From Neolentinus lepideus HHB14362 ss-1 (lineage: Eukaryota > Basidiomycota > Agaricomycetes > Gloeophyllales > Gloeophyllaceae): 64,000 nucleotides of DNA. The stretch lies in contig KV425596.1 in the NCBI GenBank assembly GCA_001632425.1, positions 23,064-87,063 of the forward strand. The letters run 5' to 3'. Shown here piece by piece: positions 10,814 through 22,033 of this stretch. Within the stretch, counting starts at the first letter, position 1, and the number at the start of each line of letters is the position of its first letter. A program made the translations under genes and the position numbers. The notes under the pieces are model-generated. The model ran no database searches, was not told where the DNA came from, and was given only the letters and a program-made list of their open reading frames with translations.

Positions 10814-12977
10814 CTAGCCGCATCAGTAAGACTTGAACACTTCAGATATTTTGGAAGCGAGAAACGTGCGGTAAGTGCCTATGATGCCAGGTGTTCGCCG
10901 AGAACTGCTGGCATTGCGAAGGCTCGGATGTATCACCGCTGGGCGTAGTGTAATCATCGACAAGGATGTGATGGACTCAATGCTGGGGTCTCAAACGTAG
11001 TGCGTCCCACGGGCTGCACCAATTACACTGGATATTATTGAGAAGAAATAAGGGTAAAATAAGGTTGGCGGCGTCGGCTGTCACATGTCACAGACGGAGG
11101 AATCGAGGAGCGTCCCTGGAGCTTGATGGCGTCACAGGCCTTTCCGCAAAATGGCACTATCGCGATTGCATCCGAAGGATCAGATATACTATCGTAAGGG
11201 TGGTTCTGTAATTTCTTGACATAACTCCGAAAACTCAAGCAATACAAAATGGTAGGGCACAAAAGTTGGTACATAGGTGTAATCATACTGTGGGATTATG
11301 ACTGTAAAGTCAGATTTTCAAATTTTGAGTGGTTGCAAAATAAGAGGCCAAATAATGTCGACACTTTTGACAGAACTACCGACGGGTGCTTCAGCACCGG
11401 CACATCTGTCTAACAACTTCTGCCCAACATACGAACATGGTTTTTGTTGCAGTAAATAAATATGCAGTCACACTACGATGCCCACAAAAAATCACCCGGA
11501 ATTTATCACAACTACGACAGTGGCAGGCTATTTGCGTAAATTTTGACAGAACCCCCCGAATGATAGTAACGACGCTTTTTGACTTCGGATCCGTGGAAGA
11601 CCACGAGCTCCAGAGTGCCGCGGGTCACATCCCGATTCAGGATTCTACCACGTTTGGCTTGAAACTACGCACAAAGGTGGTCAGAGACTCAGAACCATAG
11701 TATCAGAGCGACCTGAATACTCATACAAGCACTTACGAAGGTGAGCTTCTACAAACACATAAACGATCTATCTCCGTGCGACGATCTTCGACCAGTTTCA
11801 TCGCTTTTCAATGGGATAGCACAACCAAATTAACAACCGCGCCAGAAAGCCGCACCAGCCGCCATGCCCTAGAGCTCCAATCAGAAGAACGGGTCCAAGG
11901 AACAGGAACAAGCCGGAATATGAACTTCGAGAATCCAGATAAACCCTGACGCCAACTCGGAAAACCTGTCTGAACGGCCAAGCTTTAAGCCTCGGACACC
12001 GTAAACTCCGGGTGTCAGTGTCGTTCTGCTTCAGTGATCGGAGAGCTTGAGAGATATTAATGAACATCAGATAAGTCCACTGCATCAGGAGAAAGACTCG
12101 TGCCACTCGCCGAGATAACATGACGAGGAAAATGAATAGTCACATAATTTGGCATCGGGTGCTGTATATAGTGGAGACCTTGAAGGACAGAACCTTGCAC
12201 CACGCTTTCTTAGGGGCTCAGCCACAACCCTAATCAACGAAGACAGGGGAGATGCGATGATATGATGTCACGCGGATTTTGAGCATCGTTGCGAGGGAGA
12301 TTCGACTTCGTATTGGGGCTTTGACGAACCGAGAAACTGAATGAATGTCAATCGGGCGCTTAATTTGTGACAAGTCAGAGTCCGAGCGCTAGCGCTCAAT
12401 CCCCGCTTCGTATCAGCAGAGGTATTCAAGGCTCAGTACTTCCTAATGAACGGTTCGGGCCTTCGAGATCTTGGCACTAAAGTTGGGTTAGAGTAGCGAA
12501 TCGTAGGCTTGTAGGATTATCTATCACCTTGACCGCAGCAGGCAGATAGTTCTCCACCTTTCCTCGTCTGCCTCGCTGCATACACGTTACTTTCCCATGT
12601 AGATCCCACGCACCCTCATCATCCTGATGTGAAAGTTGGTTGCGCAAGCTCCAGCCTTCAGGTCGGCACACCTGACAAGCTTCGAAGAAGCACTGGAATA
12701 TCTGCACTATTGGCTAGAATAATATCCATTGTTAGAATAGTACCAGATCAATGGATACCACCATAGCATGCCAGTGGCTAATCTTATTACTTGGATTTCC
12801 TGGACTAGAACAGCCCGGGCTGCGTCGAACCCTTTACGGCAGACCTCGAATGTGGTACAAGGACAGAAGTTCACTAAAGGACCAAAGTATCCGTCCATAA
12901 ATACGAGTGGTCTTGCATTTGGACGACTTGCGAGCCGTCCCTCGATCGAGGACCTTCGTACTTGAACAGCACATATC
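10814..12977. other. gene-poor accessory DNA
   Basis: No supported gene. The best open frame on the plus strand (about 11439-11700, starting MVFVAVNKYAV) and one on the minus strand (11798-12121) have no recognised motif. GT..AG pairs do not build longer exon chains around them. Confidence 0.4.
11798..12121 (-). CDS. uncertain small hydrophobic ORF
   Basis: A 107-codon frame opens MLSRRVARVFLLMQW and contains a second hydrophobic stretch (SGLFLFLGPVLLIGALGHGG) that could span a membrane. A TATATA-like word stands about 45 bp upstream of its ATG on the minus strand. I do not recognise it and codon use gives no clear support, so it may be chance. Confidence 0.2.
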   Translation of the reverse strand: MLSRRVARVFLLMQWTYLMFINISQALRSLKQNDTDTRSLRCPRLKAWPFRQVFRVGVRVYLDSRSSYSGLFLFLGPVLLIGALGHGGWCGFLARLLIWLCYPIEKR

Positions 12978-13349
12978 ATGGCCCAAGTCTCGGTGAAGAA
13001 TATACAGCCTATGACAGATCTTGTAAGCAGTGGCAGTTTGGGGCTGTTTTGACGGTACTAATGGCATCTGTAGGTGCTGGTGCATTTCATCGCCAGTCCA
13101 GACCGCGACTTGGTTTGACCCTCATTGTAGAACCAGACGGTACAAGTCCGGATTCGTGCGAACGTGTGGGTGATGGGTATCATTATAGGCTTCTTGGAGT
13201 GCATAAACAGAGTGAGCGACAGACTCTTGCGACCTTGGTTGTTTTTAACCTTCTGATAGATTACTGGGATGGCGTATCAAGTAGAGTACAGTACGCCCAT
13301 GGGTACAGCTAGAAGCTACTTTGGCCCAGACGACATTCGTCTTCCGTGA
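12978..13349 (+). CDS. small three-exon gene B, paralogue of gene A (71 aa)
   Basis: Exons 12978-13022, 13131-13211 and 13260-13349 join in phase 0 to 71 residues. Exon 1 is MAQVSVKNIQPMTDL. Exon 2 (27 codons, the same length as in gene A) carries VQVRIRANVWVMGIIIG. Exon 3 carries ITGMAYQVEYSTPMGTARSY and ends FGPDDIRLP. Compared with gene A the shared frame is VxVRIxANVWVxGxIxG, then TGMAYxVEYxTPxGxxRxxF, then DIR. Nucleotides have diverged widely at silent positions while the protein pattern is kept, which points to selection on protein. Function is unknown; an SH3/Tudor-like fold is a guess. Confidence 0.6.
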
Positions 13350-13450
13350 ACTGCAACTCAACGTTTCGCTTCGCGATTCAGGCACAGACCGAGGCTAGCC
13401 AGTAGGATACCAAGAGCCAGAATGGTGTGGAGGTAGAGCATGGGAAAATG

Positions 13451-13637
13451 CCTCAGACAGCAGTTGCAAGTTCGTGTACAATGTCATCGGGAATCACCAG
13501 AGAACGAGACGATACAATTTCTTCGTGAATGCTGTTCGTACGATGCTACATACGTACACAATATTTCGTCCAAGACTCAGAGACCAAAGTAAGGCGGTGG
13601 GATTCTCCGTCGGTGATATTGCTCCAAGAATTTTTTT
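13451..13637 (+). pseudogene. decayed third copy of the small barrel-like gene
   Basis: Around 13451-13480 the DNA resembles the start of exon 2 of gene B (cag..tgcaagttcgtg against cagacggtacaagtccgg). Around 13545-13635 two frame changes are needed to read QYFVQDSETKVRRW followed by GFSVGDIAPRI and a stop. This parallels EYRTPYGYDRGRFAVGDIRPRI-type endings, and VGDI.PRI is shared exactly with gene A. I take it as a broken paralogue. The similarity is short, so chance cannot be ruled out. Confidence 0.35.
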
Positions 13638-13639
13638 CT

Positions 13640-14098
13640 GACAATATGCTAGGCACTAACACGCCAGAACCGGGCCGCGTCTAGGTTAACGTTGATGCCG
13701 CATTACCGACAGCTGTGATATACAGATCTAGAATCGCGCCTGGGATCGCGGGCCGTGGCAGTCTGGCAGACTGTGAAAACCGGCGATGAATCAAGTTGCC
13801 GACATGAGCGCCTGAGCGCCTACTTGAACGCACAACCGTCACAGCATTACATGTTCACAGATGCGCGGAGCATGTGTACACCCCGCTACACCTAATTGTC
13901 TCAGTTATACGAATGTCTTATCTCTTTCCTGTCCACAGGTAGCCACAGATACGCAGGGAAGAGTCTGAACGCACCTTTGATGTTGAGCAACCCCTCTTGA
14001 CGCGGCATATCACGAAGCCAGATGGTCCCAGAGCAGGTGAGTGAAGCCAACGCGCCCACAGATATGCGAAGTGACGCTCCTCTGGGGACAAGGAAGGA
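13640..14098. other. intergenic
   Basis: No clear gene. The part from about 13985 may include decayed upstream exons of the RasGAP fragment, because a donor-like gtgagtgaag occurs at 14037, but stops interrupt the expected frame. Confidence 0.4.
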
Positions 14099-15549
14099 CT
14101 CGCTGATACCCTGGATCCTGACCGTGCCAAGTTCCAACAATACTGCCGTATGTTTTCGATCCTCAGAGAGAACCCTGAATGTGTCGCGTCTCTCTGTCGG
14201 GCCGTGAAGATGTCGGAGATTGGCCATCTCCTTCAGACAATCATGTTCAGTTTGTATGGAACGGAAGGTGATGAACGGACAGAACAGCTCCTCATGTCTG
14301 TCTGCGAGTCCGTTCTGTCGGTCCAGTTTGAAGCGTCCACCGAATTTGCATCTCTCCTGCGGGCCAATACGGCGACCTCCCGTCTGCTGATAACATATAC
14401 TCGTCGCGCGGCAAATAAAAACTACTTGAAATCCGTCTTGACGGCTCCGATCAGCATGCTGATTGACCAGGACGATATCGATCTCGAAATAAACACTGCA
14501 AAGGTCCGAATTCACCTGTTGTGTACAACGTGGATCATGCCATAATTGATAGCAGCACTAGGTAGGCTATGAATTGCAGAGCCAGGTGGCTATGGGACAG
14601 GAAGGTTCCGAGCCAACCTCAGTGCCTCCCTCGGAAGCCTCGGATATGAGCATTCCTGATGAGGACGTGCAAACCTTGGTGGCAGAACGTATCGGGCGGC
14701 TCCAGGAGATCGCGGACCGGTTTCTATCTGCCATCATTAATAGCAAAGACAGTATTCCACACGGGATACGAAGAATTTGCGAACAAATCCGAGCCCTGTC
14801 GTGTGTGAGTAGCACGTGAGACTTCAACTTGTCAAGGTGTTGATCTGTTATGCTTATATCCATTACCTGAGCAGCGCAGATATCCCGAAGCCACAGATGA
14901 CGCGGTTACGTCTCTCATTGGGACCTTCTTTTTCCTCCGTTTCACGAACCCCGCAATTGTGACCCCGCAGGCGTATCACCTCGTGGAGGGCGTGCCGCCG
15001 AAATATTCGCGAAGAACACTGACGCTGGTGCGGTGTCCGTGGTTCGGAAGGTCTGAACCTCTGACTAATTAACGCATGCTGTAACAGGTAGCGAAGATGC
15101 TGCAGAACTTGGTGAACAAGCCTTCCTATGTGAAGGAGCCGTATATGGCACCTCTTCACCCTTTCATCGAAAAGAACGGGCCTCGCTTGGCCCGCTTCTT
15201 GTCCGACATCTGTGTCATCGACGATTACAATCAATATACTGCCGTGAGGATTTTGCTTCTTGTTAATCACTAGATCTGACTTAAATAACCTGTCCAAGGA
15301 CACCCCTTCATCCATTCGCGTTACCCATAACGAGATGTACAACACTCACAGGCTGGTGTCCAAATATATTGACGACTTGGTAGGCCGCAAAATGCTTAAA
15401 GCATATGAGCTTATTTTTCATCTTCCGCATAGGAACCCCAAAGTATTAGCGATAAGTTGCGATGCCTCTTGGATGAACTCGGCGAAGCGCCAGATGCGTT
15501 GCCTCGGAGTGACGATCAAGTAGTCACATTGCCACTCTCTCTTTTATGA
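14099..15549 (+). pseudogene. truncated RasGAP paralogue
   Basis: This is a partial, diverged copy of the RasGAP gene that starts at 16263. Readable blocks follow the same exon order: DRAKFQQYCRMFSILRENPE to LEINTAKV (to about 14505); YELQSQVAMGQEGSE to RRICEQIRALSC (to about 14804); RYPEATDDAVTSLIGTFFFL with [57 protein letters not shown]; and EPQSISDKLRCLLDELGEAP, ending at a stop at 15547-15549. It has an extra intron inside the FFFLRF exon region. It lacks the start, the N-terminal coiled coil and the whole RasGAP_C domain. One splice (near 15244-15272) does not keep frame and another donor is weak. It is a tandem-duplication relic or a very altered gene. Confidence 0.75.
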
Positions 15550-16262
15550 ATGCTAAATTGACTCAAGTCTTTATTCGTCTTGTCAATTCAACTCCTGTAT
15601 GGCATAATCATCTTGTGAAGTTCCGGAATGTCTGTTCTACCCTGAGTCCAGTCCCGTGAGCTATAGCAACGGTGTCGACGTGGCATATTCCAATCCTGGA
15701 GGCCCCAGGAAAAGACATATCAGCAGCGTTGCTGGAGCAAGCCCAAACATCATGAATCATGATCAGCTCAGCTGCGCAGGCAAGGTTATGTAGGTCTGGC
15801 TAACCGGACCCAAGTTGGCATGTTGGATATACTCGGGCCTCCGTCTCGCACTGTGGAAGGATCGTAGTCAGAATGTTTGACAATCGTTTCATGTTTGCTA
15901 CAGACAGAGTAGTATTAGACAGTTCATGCCAGAGCCAACTCCGAGTAGATAAGAGCAGTACAATTGGCAAAAGAGGCTGTGGGAGCATCAAGCTTCGTTT
16001 ACTACTTGGTCGCGTCCGACCCCTCTGCGGTTGTCTCGCCATCTCCTCTACTCCCAGCCTCGTCTCTCCGGCTACCGTCTGTCCTTGCTTTCTTCTCTTC
16101 TAAATAATATTCCTCCCAGAATCGACTGTACTACTTGGCTGCACGCGCTGGAACCGCTCGGTCTGCCTACAACGACTTCTTGTTCCGGCTGATCCATCAC
16201 TGCTACGACTGTTCGCAATCTCACTTCTGTCGATTTTCGTTTATAACTAGTCTGCTGTCATC
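15550..16262. other. intergenic, upstream of RasGAP
   Basis: About 700 bp with no supported gene. It probably contains the RasGAP promoter. A pyrimidine-rich stretch (16050-16105, with aaataata) precedes the coding start, as is common in fungal promoters. Confidence 0.5.
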
Positions 16263-19014
16263 ATGTCTTACACCGAAGCCACCTCACCATCGGGTAGTAT
16301 GTCCTCGAGGCGATTAACCAACCGCAACACCAACCGCTACAGTGTTACGGCGCTATTTAGCATGGCGGCGGAGCAGGATGCCGACGTTGACGATGAACTG
16401 GCGCGAGGTACGTATTCATTTGAATGACTAATTACTTGTACGCCTGATCATTTGTAGCCCAGAAACGGTTGAGGGAGCTGAAGGCGCGTATATCCGCCCA
16501 ATCCAAAAAGAACTTCGTGCTCGAGCGGGATGTGCGCTACTTGGATTCACGGATAGCTCTGCTGATTCAAAATCGAATGGCGCTTGACGAGGTGTGTAGT
16601 AGGTCTTCTATCAGGAGCTAAAGTGCATCTGACTTCCTTGGTAGCAACATGAAGTCGAGAAGCATCTCGAAGAAGTCGATCCGACAGAGGGACACTATCC
16701 TGACGACCGCAAGCTCCAACAGTATTCCAACCTCTTCTTTCTGTTACAATCCGAGCCTCGGCATATCGCAGCATTATGTCGTCTCGTCTCGTTATCTGAA
16801 ATCGACACTCTGCTTCAGACCGTTATGTTCACACTATATGGGAACCAGTACGAGAGTCGGGAGGAGCATTTGTTGCTAACAATGTTTCAGTCTGTGCTTT
16901 CTGCCCAATTCGAGACTGCAACCGAGTTTGGTTCGCTATTACGAGCCAATACCCCTGTATCTCGTATGATGACGACGTATACACGGCGAGGGCCTGGTCA
17001 GAGTTATCTCAAGAGCGTGCTGGCCGATCGAATTAACAGCCTAATCGAGCACAAGGCGCTTAATTTGGAGATAAACCCTGTGAAGGTACGTTCCTACTTA
17101 TAATCCCATGCTGCACATCTAAGGCCCCACTAGGTCTACGAGCAGATGGTGAACCAGATCGAGGAGGAAACGGGCTCGTTACCACCGAATTTGCCACGAG
17201 GTGTACCACCGGAGGTCGCACAGGCGAACCCGGATGTGCAAACTATTATTGCTCCTCGACTGACGATGTTGATGGAAATCGCAAATAGCTTCCTGTTGAC
17301 AATCATCGACAGCATGGAGACTGTGCCGTACGGTATCCGGTGGATATGCAAGCAAATTCGGAGCCTAACACGGGTGAGTATGTGCCGATACATCTATCTT
17401 GTGCGTAGCCCTGACCCATCTGTCCTGCTGATCCAGAGAAAATACCCTGACGCAACCGATCACGCTATTTGCTCTCTTATTGGTGGTTTCTTCTTTTTGC
17501 GATTCATCAATCCTGCCATCGTCACTCCTCAAGCCTACATGCTCGTCGAAGGCGTTCCCGCTAAGCATCCTCGCCGGACGCTGACCCTCATTGCGAAAAT
17601 GCTTCAGAATCTTGCTAACAAGCCCTCCTACGCCAAAGAGGCATACATGATGACTCTACACCCTTTCGTTGAGAATAACAAGGCTCGGATTAACCAGTTC
17701 TTGAACAACCTTTGTGAAGTTGGCGATTTCTACGAGACTCTTGAGGTACGTGCGATAGATGTCTTTTATTGAGATCTTGTCCATCTGATATCATTCAATC
17801 TGTAGATGGACCAATACATGGCACTATCCAAGAAGGATCTAGTTATTCATATCACGCTCAACGAAATGTACAACACACACTCCCTTATTTTGCAACATGT
17901 TGAAACTCTTGTGAGTATTCTCTCCTTTGACTACATTATATCTGCTAATGTCCTCTTGAGTCTCCCAATGACAAACAACATCTGCGAATACTCACCGATG
18001 AGTTAGGTCCCGCACCTCCCCAGGTGCCTAGGAAAGAGAACCGCACGATTGAGCTGCAACTGTACAGCCGCTGGGAAACACCGATCCAGGACATCCAGAC
18101 GGCTCTCATGGACTCTGTGTCATCGAGTGACATGCTTTACATGGAAGCCAAGTCAATATTTGTGCAACTGATTCGTTCCCTCCCCGGCGTTGCCGACAAG
18201 CGCCCGTACAATCTCGCTGCCATCGCCGAGCGCGCGGCTACGACGAGGGACGCAACGCTCGTACGCAAGGGGATCAAGGTGAAGGAGATGCTGCGCGAGC
18301 TCGAGGAGCTCAAGGTCGTCGATCGCGCGGACGGGTACAAGCTCATGCAAGAGGAGGTGTCGGCAGAGCTCGTGCATTTGGGTAATTTGCGCGAGAAGGT
18401 CCTGCAGGAGACAAAGTCGCTCGAGTCTGTGTACAAGACGATCGGGGACCACAACAACTACCTCCGGGGACAGCTGGAACAGTACAAGGCGTACCTACAG
18501 AATGTACGACTGAATGCGTCGAAGGAGAAGGGCAGCACGACGGGTGTGGGAGTTGTTACCGTTGGTGGGAAGGAGAGGAAGCCGCAAAAGGCGGTTGTAC
18601 TTGGGCCTTATCGATTCACGCATGCACAGTTAGAGAAGGAGGGGATTATTGTTGAGAGCAATGTTCCTGACAATAGGTGAGCCTTGCCCTTGAAACGCTT
18701 GGGATCTCGTGCATAACATATTCATATCTACAGACGGCCGAACATCTACTTCAACATTACGTCGCCCACACCGGGCACATTCATTATTGCCTTGCACTAC
18801 AAGGGCCGAGACAAGGCTATTCTCGAGATGGACCTCAAAATTGACGATCTTCTTGAGAAAGTGCGTGATCCCACTGTTCTTCTCGGCGCCTGATGCTTAA
18901 CTGTGATTACACCGGTAGCAAAAGGACAATAAGCACTTGCTTGACCTTGAATACGTACAACTGAATGTACCCAAGGTGCTGGCGTTGTTGAAAAAGGTGT
19001 TTGCCAAGCGTTGA
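16263..19014 (+). CDS. Ras GTPase-activating protein with RasGAP_C domain
   Basis: It is predicted to speed GTP hydrolysis by Ras, like S. pombe Gap1 and A. nidulans GapA. Nine exons (16263-16407, 16458-16591, 16645-17085, 17134-17373, 17437-17745, 17806-17910, 17961-18676, 18734-18860, 18919-19014) sum to 2313 nt and 770 residues in frame. The N-terminus holds a coiled coil ([19 protein letters not shown]). The RasGAP domain spans roughly residues 130-460, with the arginine-finger region [12 protein letters not shown] and the signature [20 protein letters not shown]. The C-terminal RasGAP_C region spans about residues 560-740, including [11 protein letters not shown] and [20 protein letters not shown]. 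No IQ motifs or calponin homology domain are seen, so it is not a full IQGAP. The truncated relative lies directly upstream. Confidence 0.95.
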
Positions 19015-19452
19015 GACGCGGACGCAGTACTCCGTTGTTTACACGTGATACATAACCTTCGTCGTCTCCTATTCTACGTCTCATTTTTCTTCCCTACTAG
19101 CGGCACCTCGTTGGATTCTTTCATTCCACTTACCTTTGCCTGACAGGGCTTTCTCTTCTATTCTTTCAGCGGATGTATTATCTATATTTTGTGTAGTCTG
19201 ATGTTGTTTGTTCTATACCCTGGGCTCTGCTCGTAGAATACCTTGGTAATGATATGATGCCTGCCTGAGTACTGCCACCTTCGACGGCGACGTTGCGCCG
19301 TTATTTGCCCGGAGCAAACACTGCGGTGGCTGAGAAAGTCGATCAGAGTTGTCAATATATATACTTGCTCTATATATACTGTCCTTCACTCTTTTGGCGC
19401 TCCTGGCGAATGCTGCGACTGCGACTGCGCTGGTGAACCCTTCGCTGCCACC
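19015..19452 (+). promoter_or_regulatory. RasGAP 3' region and protease promoter
   Basis: This 440-bp stretch carries two TATATA runs (19355-19363 and 19371-19378), 75-98 bp before the protease ATG. Between them and the RasGAP stop I see no further gene. Confidence 0.5.
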
Positions 19453-21755
19453 ATGCTATGGGTATTCTTTACCGCCTGGCTTGCTGTTCTCGTTGTCAAC
19501 GCGGCCAGTGTGAAGCGCGACTGCTGGGATCCCGCGGACTGCTCGCAGGTCAAGACCCTTGAGAAGTTGAGTGTGTCTTCGTCCTTGCTCGAGGCAGTGA
19601 ACCCAGCGAAAACTGGAGTGCTCCCAGTGTCCTGGTCTGATGATCAGCAGTGAGTACACTCTTCTGGCATTGCCCGTAGATGCTAAAGACATTGTAGGTC
19701 ATACTACTCTGTGATCTCAGTTGGAAACATCAGTTTCAGGGTCTCATTGGATACAGGCTCCTCGGACCTGTGGATCACCTCTTCCGCCTGCACGACGAGT
19801 GCTTGTCATTCCGTCCCCAAATATCCTCTCACTTATGACAGCCCCTCATTCGTAACCCTTAATAATAATGAGACCAGCTTCTCAATCAGTTTTGCTGATG
19901 GGACAGGTGCGTAATCAATAGATGACGCACCTTGGTCGTACTGAAACGCCTTCTTACTCCATCAGCTGCCTCGGGATACGTAGCCAGAGAGACCATTCAA
20001 GCTTCAAACCTGACCGTGGCTAATCAAGCATTTGGTGAGAGGTAATTCAAAGATTGGCGTGAAGAGTTCCTGAGTTATCTTCCCAGGTGTTGTATCTTCG
20101 TCAAATGTCACCATGGGTTCCCAGATTAGTGGCGTCTTGGGGCTTGGTTTTCCTCGGTTATCAACCATATCCAATAAAGCTGTTAATGGTAAGTTTGTAT
20201 TTAATTCGTCATGGAGGCATCTGGCAACTCATTGCTAATGGTCACTGTAGCGACCCCATTCTTCGCCACTCTATCTCAAGAAGGCCTGGTCAATTACCCC
20301 CTGTTTGGTCTTAGCCTTACGCGGAACACCAGCGGGACTCTGTCACTCGGTATGTTACTGTCCCTTAGATGTCCTCGTCGCTGTCATTGATTACCTTGTC
20401 TCACTAGGTGCTATTGATGCTTCAATAGTCGAGAACACAAATAATATCGAATGGAGCGAGGTCGTAGCCTTCTCTCCCTTCGGGACCGAAAGGAATACTA
20501 CAAGTTATCTGCAATGGGCTATCCCAATGGCTGATATTTTGGTTAGTTTAGACTTTAAACTCGTTGAATGCTTCTTAATGCTGTCATCTACAGGTCAATG
20601 GTTCTGCGATTACGCCTTCTCCGACGTACCCCACCGCATATTCAAATAAAACTCTCGCCTTGCTAGATGTGTACGTGTGCTTGCACTGGGTTTCAGCACT
20701 GCTTACTGACATTGCCCTCGGCAGTGGCACACCGGGCATCTATGGTCCATGGCAGGATGTAAGCTTACGCCGGTGACTGGTCCGTAGCACGAATCTCATC
20801 GCCTCATAGGTGTCTAGAATATATTCCGCCCTCAACGGGGCCCGTCTCGTTGATACCAGTACGTGCTAAATGACATGCTGTGCATACCTAGAATAACGTC
20901 TGTTATGATGTCATGCAGGTGATGGCGGGCAGTGGGCTCTACCGTGCGATATTTCTGAGACGATATCATTTGTCTTCGGGTAAGCGGGGGTTGGTACCCG
21001 ATGATACGACTTCATGCTGACTCGACATCTAGGCAGACGAATTTCACTCTACAGCCTTCGGACTACATCATAGGTCCAACATCTGGGGACCCCGATTTGT
21101 GCATGACATGGCCCCGGGCGACTGCGCCGAGCTCGGACGGCATCGACTGGCAGCTGGGCTCAACTTTCTTGCGCACTGTTTACTCGATATACAGGTGATC
21201 TCAATCGTTATCCTTCGCGAGTGTGCGGAACTGACCGCAGGGATTAGTTATGGCATTGACTCAAAAGAGCCGCCTATGGTCGGATTATACCCCTTGAACA
21301 ATGCCACTGCCCCGGTCGAATCACCGGCTCAAGTTTCAGCATTCCTTTCCTCTGCCTCGGTGACTATCGCGACCACGCTGCCCAACTATCTCCTCTCCAC
21401 GCCATCGTACACCACACCCGCTTTTGCATTCAACACCTCTATCCCTGCATCCATCGGCGAAATTGTCGCATCCGACCTCGCCACTAGCACATATAGCCCC
21501 ATTCTCGTCACTCAAGCGTACAACGCCTCCGCTATCCCGACCGTCTCGCCGTCGCCAACATTACTCACCTTGGTTATCACTGAAGCATCTGGTCAAGTCG
21601 TCACTTCCACTTCGACCGCGGCCACTGCCTCCGTCACATTGGGTGTCCCGTATGGATGGTCCGCCAGCGCCGGCTCCCGACTCCCGATTCCCTTCTTCCG
21701 AACATTGCTTGCCTGTCTATCCTTTATTCACATCGCCTTGAGTAGCATATCATAA
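19453..21755 (+). CDS. secreted pepsin-like aspartic protease, probably GPI-anchored
   Basis: It is a family A1 aspartyl endopeptidase acting outside the cell or at the wall. Twelve exons sum to 1701 nt (566 aa); boundaries include 19649/19698, 19906/19966, 20034/20087, 20188/20251, 20349/20408, 20541/20594, 20670/20725, 20758/20810, 20858/20919, 20979/21033 and 21194/21248. Residues 1-18 form a signal peptide (MLWVFFTAWLAVLVVNAA). The first catalytic motif is SLDTGSSDLW. The flap region and GVLGLGFPRLS follow. The second catalytic position reads ALLDVGTPGIYGP: the aspartate is present but Val replaces the usual Thr/Ser. Many NxS/T sites occur. A Ser/Thr-rich tail ends in a hydrophobic segment (FFRTLLACLSFIHIALSS) that suits GPI attachment. 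Altered or lost activity is possible. Confidence 0.9.
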
Positions 21756-22033
21756 CATGAAGACTAACAGTATCCATCCTGTCGTTGCGCATCCTGTTCT
21801 GTGATTAGCTTGCATCTTCCGAGCATCTTCCCTTCGTCCTTTTTATTACCGGACAACCTAGTTTGTTGCCTTTTCGTTTCCTTTCTCTCTAGTGGACTCT
21901 GGACTGCGGACTCTGCACTAATTCGTCTTTCTTCTATTGTCCGGTTCCTTGGGCAGACTCTGGCACGCCAGATGTAGAATTAATAATGATAAATGTATTT
22001 CCAGTGTCTATGCGTATGGCTATCTGCGAATGG

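Noticed and set aside
14022..14207. Plus-strand frame starting MVPEQVSEANAP as the start of the RasGAP copy
   Set aside because: It is in the wrong frame relative to the homologous DRAKFQQYCRMF block.
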